Part shown: positions 26,070 through 36,160 of the stretch, one piece after another | Layout: the number at the start of each line of letters is the position of its first letter | How positions within the stretch are numbered: the stretch's first letter is position 1 | NCBI GenBank assembly: GCA_037074705.1 | Contig: CM073595.1 | Span: 72,836,139 to 72,900,138 of the forward strand | Direction of reading: 5' to 3' | Source: Zhengitettix transpicula | Lineage: Eukaryota > Arthropoda > Insecta > Orthoptera > Tetrigidae | DNA length: 64,000 nt | Position numbers and translations under genes: made by a program | The notes under the pieces: model-generated | What the model saw: the letters and a program-made list of their open reading frames with translations, nothing else | Told to the model about the DNA's origin: nothing | Database searches by the model: none

Positions 26070-26520
26070 TTCACACTTTTTCGAAATTTTTTACAATCCA
26101 TTTTGTCCAAGGTACTCAACGACGAACCACGATTTCCTGTCAAAAATTCATTTAAATTGCATGATTCCATCTAGAAACTTAATATACAATCACACCACAG
26201 ACTCGTGTCACTTGATGTCGTTTCCTTATTTACGTCCATCCTTAATGTTTCAAATCCAGATGACATATATTTAGTATACTTCTATCCCTCTGGATGTAAT
26301 GGCTGTAGAATTCCACGTTTTTCACTTCGATCATTCCTACTTTCATCAAATCAATGGCAACCCAATGGGAAGTCCACCTTCTCCTCTCTTCACTGAAATT
26401 GTCATTAGCGATTTACAGAAATCTTGTTTATCTTTTTTGGAAGTCCAGCCACTTTGCTATTACAGTGACATTTTTTGCGTCACTCAATCCTTGAAAATTA
26501 ACCATATCGTTGGTATCTAA
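26070..26520 (+). pseudogene. Penelope-like element reverse transcriptase (decayed)
   Basis: Plus-strand remnant of a PLE reverse transcriptase. One frame reads VKNSFKLHDSI, a stop, then RLVSLDVVSLFTSI at about 26199-26240, the hallmark PLE motif around the first catalytic Asp. After a frameshift near 26290 comes QINGNPMGSPPSPLFTEI, the QxxGxxMGSPxSP motif, and then YYSDIF where active enzymes have Y-x-DD. At least one catalytic Asp is therefore lost and the frame is broken by a stop and a frameshift. The frame ends at a stop at 26520, where a LINE fragment begins, and the PLE resumes downstream near 26950. The family is clear from several motifs in the right order; the subclass is not. Confidence 0.85.
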
Positions 26521-26900
26521 CGAATAAAATTCAAAACTACAAAACAATTGGACCTTAAAGACAAAGAAATGATCTGGCTAATTAGAAAGAAATCACAGTT
26601 ATCCCTAGAAAATAAATAGATTTTGAAGCCAATTCGGACTTCCGACATCCTACAGTGGGGTTGCACAGAACCGCCAAACACTAAATCCTGCAGCGTTTCC
26701 AGTCGACGCTCCGCGTGTTGACAAGCAATCCTTGGTACATGAACAATCAAGCCATCCACGAAGATTGCTCCATATGTAACCAGCGAAATTAGAAGATTAT
26801 CAACTGCCTACCACTACCATTTTCGTTGACGAGACTTGCTGAGCGTGTTCAAGTGGAACCTCGGAGAAAGTCTTGGCGAGAGTGTACAGCGACCATTACA
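26521..26900 (+). pseudogene. Jockey-type LINE ORF2 C-terminal fragment nested in the PLE
   Basis: The frame from 26524 reads KEMIWLIRKKSQLSLENK, matching the conserved WLIxRxSxLSLENK block after the reverse transcriptase palm in jockey-clade LINEs. After a stop comes ILKPIRTSDILQWGCTEP (family pattern KPIWTYGIQLWG). A frameshift leads to ILQRFQSTLRVL and NPWYMNNQAIHEDC (family pattern LQRFQSKxLRxI..APWYVxNxxIHxDL), then RLAERVQVEPRRK, which resembles the tail of the protein. It has stops and at least one frameshift, so it is dead. It lies between the two PLE halves, which implies insertion into the PLE or a composite made by recombination. 5'-truncation is normal for LINE insertions. Confidence 0.75.
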
Positions 26901-26919
26901 GTTAATAATTCTCTTTTTA

Positions 26920-27470
26920 TCTTTCAATTGATATAGGAAACCAATTTTCATGGAGAGACCTCAATTATTTTTCTAAACATCCCATTAAAGAGAAAGGCTA
27001 TAAAAACTGTAGTAGATATCTTGGTCACTAGTGACTACTCCAAGGGTTTCATCGATTTAAACATCAAAACCAGACTACAAAACAGTCAGTTTCCTTCCAA
27101 AATAACGCCAAAACCGATAGGCAAACTTAAGTTTTCAAAGTTTTCCGTTTTATTAATATTTACACAATACCTTCAGGAGTTTATTCAAGAGCTTCAACAC
27201 CATATACAAATTCACAGTTCACTATCCATACTATTTAAGAATTGCAATGCCCCTATTAATTCTCAGGACAGACATATAATATATCAGATTTCTTGTAATG
27301 ATTGCGCTGTTTAAGTACAAAGGAAAATATCTTTGACAACTAGGATTAAAGAACACATGTCCAACTTCCATGTGATAAAGAATCGTGCATAACTAAACAC
27401 TGTAGTTTTGAACAAATACACTTTCGATTTTAATAATGCTAAGATTGTAAATAAGGAGAATAATATTTAA
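26920..27470 (+). pseudogene. Penelope-like element, linker and GIY-YIG endonuclease (decayed)
   Basis: PLE coding sequence resumes. A block near 26985-27110 (KRKAIKTVVDILV, then NIKTRLQNSQFPSKI) fits the region after the PLE palm domain. The GIY-YIG endonuclease domain starts near 27261 with HIIYQISCNDCAV, holding the Cys pair typical of PLE endonucleases, followed by a stop where a Tyr is expected, then TTRIKEHMSNFH, matching the conserved R-x-x-EH segment, and FDFNNAKIVNKENN. In active enzymes this nuclease nicks the target site. The in-frame stop means this copy cannot make the full protein. Confidence 0.8.
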
Positions 27471-27704
27471 AATCATTCAGAATTAAATATTACTATTAAC
27501 GTCCATAGTGATAAAAAGAGTACTCATTAAGTATCTGTAACGTATTACTTTCTGCATCATATCTTTGTTAATTTTATTTGGGTTGACGTGCTTTGCACAT
27601 TATAGGCTAATACGTTATGTTAACCTGATGAGGTCCACGGAACGTTGAGGAATCGTCGTGTATTATTTTGTAATGTGTTTATTAAACTTTTAGATTTTAT
27701 ACTG
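27471..27704 (+). mobile_element. 3' flank of the Penelope-like element (probable terminal repeat)
   Basis: Sequence downstream of the endonuclease remnant, containing TTTGCACATTATAGGC and a degraded hammerhead core, then TTTATTAAACTTTTAGA and a T-run. Its position after the GIY-YIG domain and the hammerhead remnant fit a PLE terminal repeat. The exact end is uncertain. Confidence 0.5.
27625..27643 (+). ncRNA. Decayed hammerhead motif at the PLE 3' end
   Basis: Exact CTGATGA at 27625-27631 followed only 7 bases later by GGAAC (in place of GAAAC) and then GTTG. The 3' arm of helix II appears to be deleted (GTCC remains, its GGAC partner is mostly gone). Finding it about 180 bp after the endonuclease remnant links the hammerhead motifs in this window to PLEs. 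Confidence 0.5.
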
Positions 27705-27752
27705 ATTTTTTTTTGCAAACGGTTTAAGCCCAGCTACGCTTTTTGAAAAACC
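27705..27752 (+). repeat. Direct repeat, unit 1 (partner at 28222)
   Basis: T-run, then GCAAACGGTTTAAGCCCAGC and CTTTTTGAAAAA. It matches 28222-28270 in the same orientation, about 520 bp away. It may mark duplicated PLE ends or an independent element inserted there. Confidence 0.6.
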
Positions 27753-28221
27753 ATTAATTTAACTTAAATCTTGTAAACAGACAAATTACCATATGCATAG
27801 TGGAATAAATCAGATGCCTTTCTTTGCGATCGAAACTTTTTTAAGTTGCTATACTTAATCAATTACTATTCTACAATATTTAGTTCTTCCAATTAAAAAT
27901 CATATCTTAATAATACATTTTTACAATCAATGTATACAGCATAATTTTTAAGATATAATTTCTATTAAACTGCTGCGGTGGTAATAATTATTAAAGTAAC
28001 GTAAAATTTAATATAAAATTAAATAACAATCCACTTCATTTATATTACATGAAATATGTGAGATACAGTATTTTTGTATGAAAACCTGGGAGTTGCATAG
28101 TGTTACAGAACACTGTATAAGAAATTCAGAGCTCTTTGTCCCCTTTTTCATATTTCACGAGCAACGAAACAACAAGGGTCGATGTCTCCAAGTACACAAG
28201 GCCCCACAAATATGTATCTGA

Positions 28222-28270
28222 ATTTTATTTTGCAAATGATTTAAACCCAGCTAGACTTTTCGAAAAATTT
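28222..28270 (+). repeat. Direct repeat, unit 2 (partner at 27705)
   Basis: ATTTTATTTTGCAAATGATT followed by TAAACCCAGCTAGAC and TTTTCGAAAAATTT. It has about the same length and order of landmarks as the unit at 27705. The 28080-28200 DNA between the units shows no coding frame. Confidence 0.6.
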
Positions 28271-31200
28271 CTCTAAAGTGAACGACAAGAATGTGTCGTA
28301 TGACAGGACGGAGTCTTTGTTAGATTAATAATACAAATTTTGTTGACGCAAAGGTTAGTTAGAATATTGTGACGTATCAAAATAATCACAAATTAATATT
28401 AGAGCAGGCTTTTATACGCTACTACTGCAACCCATTTTAGCTGCTTAATAACAGAAAGAAAGTGCTCCATTATGATTTGCAGATTCTTTAGTTTGACTAA
28501 AATATCAAGAAAAATGTCTGTCACAACTTCTGACTTCCAAATGGTCCGGAATAAAAAGGTGAAGCCACACACCGGTCATTCAAATTTTGATTTCTTCCTT
28601 AATAATGTTAATACAGCGAATTTCAACGTATGGAAATCGTTATTTCTAAGAGTTTCGGTAAATTAAAGTCGTAAATTTAACCAATAAATATAGGATTGAG
28701 ATATAGCAAGTCGTGTCAAGATGCGCAGAAGCCCGCTGCCCTGTAATTGTAATAGGGGTAGTCCGGAGGTCCGTTTAACACGAACCTTTTGTTTCGTCAT
28801 TCTGAAAACATTGATGCAATATATATTGTGTTCAGTTCGGGATATGTTGTACACCTAAAACCTCATCCGTAAAAGTTAAGAGATGATAATCACAGGGTGT
28901 GATAATTTTTAAGAATTGTAGTGGTTTAGTTCAAGTTACTCCGCAAGGGAGAGTTCCCAACTGACGACAATGCTACCCTCTATATTCTCCCTTCTTTTAC
29001 TGCGCATCTGACGCGAATTGCTATATCTCACGACCTATACAACTATACGACATAAGGAAATATACCATCCTATAACGAAATTGCATTGCTAAAAATGTCG
29101 ATATTACTAGACATACACGTTGAAGTAGTAAGTATTATTTACACAGTTACGAATAAAAGATTTAATTGATAACCTTTCTTGAAGAACGGATAGCTTTTCT
29201 TCGAAATATAAATTATTTTGCATAATATACCAAGAAGAAGGTAATGATACTCTGGCACAGGTTACGTCATTAATCAACATTTAAAATTGTATTTATACAG
29301 AAAATACCTTCACTAAATTCTAAAATTGTTTTGTAGAATTGTAAACGTGAGTGAAACGAAACTCGGGATGGAGGCAGAATTTTATCAGCCGGAGTACAAC
29401 ATGCGCCGTGTCTGCGTATCTCGTACCGAGTTGATGGATTCGTTAGCTGATTGTTGGTTGTGACGGGTCGGCATCTATTTGTCATTAAAATCTTGTACCG
29501 GCAGCCGGATCTCTTTTCAGCAAAAAGCGCCAAAGGAAGGTTCCAATGCATGTTTTAAAACGTAACTAAAACTAAAATTTAGCTTCTGTCTGTTGGGAAA
29601 TTACTACGCTAATGGCATGGGAAACTATTCCACAATTGTATATACTATTCCTTCGTATTATATTATCAGAGATATATATATACATAAAGAGGTGAAATGT
29701 TAATCTGATGCTCATATTACTCTTAGGGTTCTAGTTTCGCAATTCAGACGGAAATCCTAACCGGGGCTGTTAAGAATTCCCATTTAATTGATCCTCCCAC
29801 GTGTTCCTGATTTTTAGCGTAATTTTGCGTCCCGAGCTGCGTAGAGGCCAACCAAGTAACACAGATTCCAAGCTGGAGGAACCGGTCCTGAGACTTTGTG
29901 TCGGGTGCCTGGGGTTGGAGAAGGAGGTGACTGCAGAGCAAGGGAAACTTGATACCGGGGCTCAGGTTTAGGATAACAAAGTGCCAGGTCTATTAACTGC
30001 TGGTAAAGTGTTAGGTGTTCCGGACACTCTCATGTATCTTCAAAATGAATATGCGATCGTGGCAAGTCACCATAAAATCCACATACAAAGGCCTATATTT
30101 ATATTGCTCTAGTGTTTATCGGCGAGGATCGTGGAAAATGTCCAACGTCCTTACACTCTGTTCTCATCAAGATCGTACTGAATGGTAAAGTAGATACGTT
30201 TCCTACCTGTCGACAGACATCACTGTCATGAACAACGACTATTCTCTGCTGCTTTTTACGGTTAAAGGAAACATAGTTGGAAATGTAATAGACGAAAGTA
30301 ATGAATCGATTTTTTTGCGATATTTTAACAGGTACTACCAACATAAAAATTATATATTAACAGAATATGGTCAAAAAATTTTATTTCAAACGTTCGGTCC
30401 AAATATATATGCAAATAAAATTTCGGGTTCAATCATCGGTGGGTGGCATTTAATACAAGACTGAAGTCGACGTGCACTAAATTTACAACTCTTAAATAAT
30501 AGGTTAGGACAACGGAATAATGTAAATTTATTTTATATTAGCGCTGGAGAAGGACGATCATCCGAAATTCTCAGATAATTTTCCAGATAAAATGAATTTG
30601 ATCCGTCAGATATTTAGATCTCTTTATAGGCTCAATATATGGCAAACAGGTTATAAAATGCACTTAAGAGAAGTTACTTTTTGTAACTAATCAGAATTCA
30701 CTTAGGTTGCACGAATGCCGTTGAAGGGATGATCCAGTATACAATTAAATATTACGTATTGAATCTATAGCCTCCATCTACAATATTCCTTAATTATTTA
30801 CCTATAAATATAAGTTAGTTCATCAAACAATCAATTTGCAAAACGGTTAAATAATCTTATTTACGATGTGAAATAGCCAAAGAGATTTCATAAATAAGGC
30901 ATTCAACACGTTTTAATCTGCAGTGTCACAAACTAACACGTAGTAAACCAAACCTAAACTACTTAATGTAAATAATTCCGAAAACCATTCCTGCAATGTC
31001 AATAAAATAATTTTATATATGGTAGCTTTCCAATTTTCCAACACACAATTCTGAAGAACAAAAGAAACATATGAGATACAATCACAATTTGTTAAAATTA
31101 CAGAAACCATGTATAATTAGTTAGCCACTCGTACTTTTTCAAGAAATGTATAAGATGGGTGTTAATAATTTATATCTTTTGACGATGTTGAAACAACTTT

Positions 31201-31675
31201 ACGATCCCGTCAATTCAAAAGACGTCCTTCAAATGACGTGTAAACATTGATTACGAACCAAAGAGTCATAGATAAAATAATAATAAAGCATTAATGTAAA
31301 AAATTGGCACTCAAAATCTAAATAATGTTTATGATTCATTATAACTGTAAGACTTTTTAATTTGTTTTCATTATAAATTTTGTGTTGATAATTTTTTCTC
31401 TACATTTAAATAGTTAAATACAAATCGTGAACATTCAAACATATTGTCAAGTTCAACAATGTAACCGCCTTCTTTACTTGATTTCATTGTTCACTTCATT
31501 TAAGATAGGTCCTTGATGGCTGACAGAAACCAGTATTTTATTTTGTAATGGATATTTTTAAATAATAATGAAGTGTGTTGAGTTTCTTAATGTTTTGGTT
31601 TGATTAAATGCAAGTTACTTGCTTATTATTTAATTTTCTTGAATGAAATTTGCTATTATTTAATTTATTAATAAT
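28271..31675. other. Noncoding stretch with scattered GC-richer pockets
   Basis: No gene recognised. GC-richer pockets at 28700-28800, 29350-29550 and 29740-30000 have open frames (for example 93 codons, minus, 29270-29551; 65 codons, minus, 29744-29941) but no domain I can name. The last two pockets look like old repeat or exon remnants. The rest is A/T-rich. Confidence 0.4.
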
Positions 31676-31795
31676 TTTTTTTAGAGGTTCTTGGTTGAAA
31701 TTTCCTAAAACCTTAAGAGGTCCTAATCCAAGGAACAAATGTTTTTTTTAAAGCTTAATGTTTTCTTATTAATTATGTAATATTTTCATCAATCT
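31676..31795 (+). mobile_element. PLE terminal-repeat fragment, decayed hammerhead
   Basis: It aligns by eye with 12310-12450 and, in reverse, with 37320-37500: GGTTGAAATTTCCTAAAA, the hammerhead core, a T-run and TTATTAATT. It is the most degraded of the three. Confidence 0.45.
31712..31736 (+). ncRNA. Decayed hammerhead motif
   Basis: CTTAAGA, then GGTCCT with partner AGGA, then ACAAAT where GAAAC is expected. The GAAA box is lost, so activity is not expected. Identified mainly by alignment with the motifs at 12354 and 37374. Confidence 0.4.
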
Positions 31796-33914
31796 TCCGA
31801 CTGAATGGCCATAAAATTTTATTGACAATCAATGGAATGTGGTTTCAATAAGACTTGTGAACTACGGTTCAAAAATTCAATTTGAATTACCCTTTCAAAT
31901 AGAGCTCCTGTTTAAAGTTTATAATCAGACGTAACTATATACCATTATGTATGAATTAATTCGACTCCAAAGTATTGATTTAATAAATTTAATTTCAAGA
32001 ATTATGAATTTTAGAACTAACAAGGATTGCCCAATTCAAATTGTCACTGTCTATTTTGGATGAATCATGCAAGAAAATAGACGAGTATTGAAGGAATGAA
32101 TATATTTTGCTCGAAATATAGTAGGTTTCCCAATTAAATCTCAATTTCAAATCCGTGTAAATATTATTTTTGAAATATAAATAAATTTCTCCGGTTCGTA
32201 CTCGCCTATAAACACATACACGTGAAATATTTGTAGACAATATTAAAAAAGTTTCATCTGAGAGTGTTTCTGATTAGATATCTGGGAAGAGTTCTTACAA
32301 TATTTATGGGAAAGATTGCAAACTGCTAGGGAGACGATAGAGACCATGAAGATACCCGAATCGAATTTTCCGATCCACGAGGGGCAACCAGATAAGATAT
32401 ATTGAGGGAGACTCAGTCTGTAAATTATAGAATAATGTGAGATGAGGGACCGATGTAATGGGCCCAATATTAATGACATCATTAGATGGGAGTGTGTGAT
32501 CCCGGGGGATGTCATTGACTTTGTCATGATTTATAAGTCATTATGGACACTCGGAAAATCAAAATCTCAGGACTGTAGTCTGCCCACTTATCAGATATAA
32601 CTGTGAGACGCATCTGAGTGTGAGTACATCTCAACAGTATCCCAAAAAAAAGACTTTTTCGTAACTGTTAACGCACCGTTGTTAGCTTAAAATCTGTTTT
32701 AAAAATGTACACATAATACACATAATATATGTAACGCATATATATATATGTTAAGTGTGAAGTGATAAAAGTGTGTACAAAACATAGGTTCCTCTGTGAT
32801 TCATTTCGAGTCTTCTATCAACTTAGTTTCCTTCATGGATACAATAATATTTCAGGATATAGCAATCTCAAATTTCCATCTTCTCCGTTTCACATGTCGA
32901 TATTGCCATCAGTTTTCTAAATAAACTTATAACTATTTCGAAACTTTTAATTTCTTTATCAGCTTCACTTTCAGAACGACATTTATAATATACAGGTTTA
33001 CATATTATTTTAATATGTAACGATTTAATAATGTGTTTGTAACAAATTTGTGTAGAAATAAGATACAAATATTCCCCGACACTTCATAATATTTATATTT
33101 AAGTTGAAATAAATTTTTTTCATCTGCATATATACTTGACAGATTAATATGAAAAACTGGTTGTCTTTCGTCAATATATATATTTAAAAACTTAGAATAA
33201 TTAGAAAATTAGACTTAGGTTAAAGATTAAAATTTCCAAATGTATTGTTTTTTTTGTCAAATTCCTACTTAAGACGCAAAGATTTCTCAGCAGTAAATTT
33301 AGCTACTTAAATTATTTATGATCTACGGAAATTTTTTTTTAAAATAGCCGTTCTTTGACTTTCGTCACAATATTAAAGGATTAATCTCCTGAATTTTTTT
33401 TTTGGTCTCCAAAGCTCCACGAGTGTTTGTAGTATATTAACAAGTTTTATTTAGCTTTCTATGGTTCTTTTATATTCCGCTAAGGAGTTGTCAAAGAGGA
33501 CTCTGTCAAGGATTGAGATGATTAAAACTGAATTAAATTCCTGGAAGGAGGAAGCGTGGGTCGGAACACTGAATAAACGATCAATGAAAGAGGCAGATGA
33601 ATTAAACGAATTTCTATGATTGGTGACCAAACGTTCCCCGGAATGTGGTAATAAAATGAAAATAAATTACTTCATCTTGAACCTTATTCAAGATCACTTT
33701 GGATACTGCCCGTTTGTGAGTTTACACGCAGCATCCACCGATTTTTCCGAGAAGTGAAGGATCCCTGGACGTTCATTTTTGTAAATGTGTTTAGTCGCGA
33801 TTCGGCTTTAATATCGTCACAGTGGGCGAGGTCGGCTGAAAAGAGCGAATGAGGATCAACGGTCATTTTGCCTCAGACTTCAGTACTACCTTGAATACAT
33901 CCCCTACCCGACAA
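31796..33914. other. AT-rich noncoding stretch
   Basis: No gene recognised. 32240-32560 has a GC-richer minus frame (94 codons) without a known domain. A short TA/TG tract lies near 32740. Confidence 0.45.
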
Positions 33915-34720
33915 TCTTATAAATAAAAACGAGTGTATGTGTGTGTGTGTGTATGTATGTATGTTCCTTATACAAATCTACACCCGTGGAGCAAATTTTA
34001 TCATATTTCGTACACGTGTTCTTTGAGACAAGGAGACGAACATTGTGGGGGTGAGACACGCAGGAGCGAGGGTGGACGGGGGTGGAAAATTTCATACATG
34101 CTAAAACGGCTGATATTCGAGCCAGATAAATATATTTCGGTGTCAAAGAGATTGATAGTGTTTCTACCGATCTTATTTGAGTATTAGCAGTAGAGCACCC
34201 TTAAGGGCGGGGGTATAAAAAGCTACGATAAAATAACGCGAATACAACCGGGATTGGTCACAGACTTTAATTATGATATTTAATTGGCAATATAACCCCC
34301 AAGGGAAGGGTTGGACCGGGGATGGAAATTTCCAAACATGTTATACTGTCGATATTTGTGTGGAATGAATATTTTTCAGGGTTAATTAGATTTATAATAT
34401 TTCTACCTATTTTATGTTTGTAAAATTTCAACCTCTAGCGACATGAGTGGGAGTACGCTTTGGGGTGGATGTAGAGGCGAGTTATTGTAAAATAACGCTA
34501 ATACAACCGAGATTCGATTCAAATCAAATGTAATGGATGTCCCTGAGTTTATTTGTGACAATCTGAGGAACCCGCGGGTGTGGGAGAAGTTAGCCGGAGG
34601 TTGGTTGGGGTAAATATTTTGAAATAAGAAAAGCTCCGAATTTTGCGTCGAATAAATATATTTCGGGAACAATGGGATTAATTAAATTTCACGATGATGT
34701 TTTGATCTGTATAAATATTC
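33915..34720 (+). mobile_element. Helitron-like element, copy H, left part
   Basis: The left end is TCTTATAAATAAAAACGAG (TC at 33915), then a (TG)n and TATG tract, ACAAATCTACACCCGTGGAG, TTTCGTACACGTGTTC and ATTGTGGGGGTGAGA. It continues through two further diverged internal units with landmarks GGAAATTTCCAAACATGTTA, GATTAATT and GCGTCGAATAAATATATTTC near 34645-34670. The family signal fades around 34720, where unrelated DNA begins. Confidence 0.65.
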
Positions 34721-34914
34721 TTTATTTATTTCAAAAGGATTAACTTATTTTGTTTTTCTGCAAATTGTCAGCTCTAGATACTGAAATATTAGTCATATAT
34801 TTTATTTTCACGTCTGTTTTTAACAATGAACATCCTTAATGGCCATTAACAGACGATTTTAATAATTTAAAATAATTATTAAGCAGAAAATCTTTAATTA
34901 ACAACACAAAAAAC

Positions 34915-34943
34915 GTTTCTGTACATATTTGCAACATCGTCAG
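34915..34943 (-). ncRNA. Hammerhead-ribozyme-like motif with intact core boxes
   Basis: On the minus strand CTGACGA (34943-34937) is an exact CTGANGA box and GAAAC (34919-34915) an exact GAAA box, 17 bases apart. Helix II has a TGT/ACA base and then mismatches, so it is weak. GAAAC is followed by GTT. The T-rich, ATTAAA-like flank resembles the flank of the motif at 51415. Confidence 0.5.
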
Positions 34944-35187
34944 GCTGTCTGAGTGAAAGAAAGTTTTTTCTTTTTGTTTTCAACGTTTGTCCAGTTTTCA
35001 TTTTATTTTCATAACGGTGATCGTTGAATATATCTGCTTGGTCACAGTGTAATTAATCTCGAATTTAAATATTGATACATTATATGTGACATATTGGTAA
35101 ATTATGGTATCGTCTGCTAATGTAACAATTTATATGTTTAATAAATTTTCACGGTTACGCACCACGCGCAGATTTCTCGACGTTGAC

Positions 35188-35222
35188 GTTTCTGTGGGTA
35201 GTTCTCCACCGCTGTCTTGAAG
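35188..35222 (-). ncRNA. Hammerhead-like motif, left arm of the palindrome
   Basis: On the minus strand CTTCAAGA stands where CTGANGA is expected, and GAAAC is exact at 35192-35188, followed by GTCAACG. The segment between has GGT/ACC pairing around GGAGAACT. The first box is mutated or has an extra base. Confidence 0.4.
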
Positions 35223-35436
35223 ACTGTGGCGCTGCGTGACGTGTTCCAGCTATATATAGTGGCGGACATGCTGCGACCTGATTAGCCGCTGAGGATCGCC
35301 TGACCACTGCGTCAAGGACACACATGTTTTTCCATGTCGCGTAGTAAATGTCAGGCGATCCTCAACGGCCAATCAGGTCGCAGCATGTCCGACCACTATA
35401 AATACCACACGCACACGTCACGCAGCGCCACACAGG

Positions 35437-35470
35437 CTTAAGACAGCCGTGGAGAACGACCTGCAGAAAC
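35437..35470 (+). ncRNA. Hammerhead-like motif, right arm of the palindrome
   Basis: CTTAAGA at 35437-35443 (one change from CTGAAGA), a middle segment with the shared GTGGAGAAC loop, and exact GAAAC at 35466-35470 followed by GTCAGC. It is the inverted partner of the motif at 35188. Differences between the arms in helix II mean neither shows a clean stem. Confidence 0.4.
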
Positions 35471-36058
35471 GTCAGCATAGAGAAATATGAACTTGGTGCG
35501 TAACCGTGAAAAATGAGTTAATAATTTACACCGGGAAAGCTGTCTTTCTTATTAAAATTATTTCCGTTGTGAGAGTCTGTGCGTTATTTAGAAAGTTAAA
35601 TTCATCAGTTATTTTATTTAAGATGCACATCTTTAAAATGAGAACACGAGATGCACGTGAATATTGGAAACTGGGCGAAATTTGCATTAGACACCTACTT
35701 TTTTACATATTATAGACAGCCAATTAATTGTGTTTATGGGTATTGAATATGGACATTATCTGAAAACTTATGGAACAAGTAAGAAAAACGATTGACTATA
35801 ATTTTACATTTGTAGTTATTGTAAGTATAGTAATTATTGATTTAAAAAAAATAATTACGGAATACGAAGAAGATGAATATCGGAACGCCAAAATCATTCC
35901 GCTTAAAAAAATTGATTTGCAGAAAAATAAATAAAATTAAACAAATAGTTTTTAATTTAAATAAAAATTAATTATTTAATTTCGAAAATTACTAAATTCC
36001 GTACCTCATTATTAATTTAATTTAGTGAATTTTCAAACAATGCAACCTGGCCAACAAC

Positions 36059-36160
36059 ACATTTAGGGATAGAGGTCGAGTTGCGTTACATAAAAATAAC
36101 GAAAAAAATCGGGGGATTATGGATAAATGACATCTCGGGCAACGCCGGGCACCCAGCTAC
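36059..36160 (+). mobile_element. Helitron-like element, copy H, right part
   Basis: Right end of the copy that starts at 33915: TTTAGGGATAGAGG, GCGTTACATAAAAATAACG, GGGGGATTATGGATAAATG, then CTCGGGCAACGCCGGGCACC and CTAC in place of CTAG at 36157-36160. CTCGG can still pair with CCGGG. What remains between the parts is treated as an insertion. Confidence 0.65.

Larger units (their letters stand above)
35145..35514. repeat. 370-bp inverted repeat (PLE terminal-repeat pair)
   Basis: Arms 35145-35304 and 35350-35514 are near-perfect inverted copies with a spacer of about 45 bp. Landmarks seen in both arms (read on the right arm) are GTCAGGCGATCCTCA, GGTCGCAGCATGTCCG, a TATA-like ACTATAAATA, CACGTCACGCAGCGCCACA, GTGGAGAAC, CAGAAACGTCA and GGTGCGTAACCGTGAAAA. 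Each arm carries one hammerhead-like core at its outer side. Inverted or partial terminal repeats are a known PLE trait. The arms are CpG-rich and much less decayed than the surroundings, so this insertion may be relatively young. Confidence 0.8.
34721..36058. mobile_element. Insertion-like block splitting Helitron-like copy H
   Basis: About 1.3 kb without Helitron-family sequence, between the two parts of copy H. It holds a hammerhead motif with an intact core (34915-34943, minus) and the 370-bp inverted repeat with two hammerhead-like cores (35145-35514). These suggest PLE terminal sequences inserted into, or recombined with, the Helitron-like copy. No reverse transcriptase remnant is visible here. 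The open frame at 35506-35715 has no recognised domain. Confidence 0.5.
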
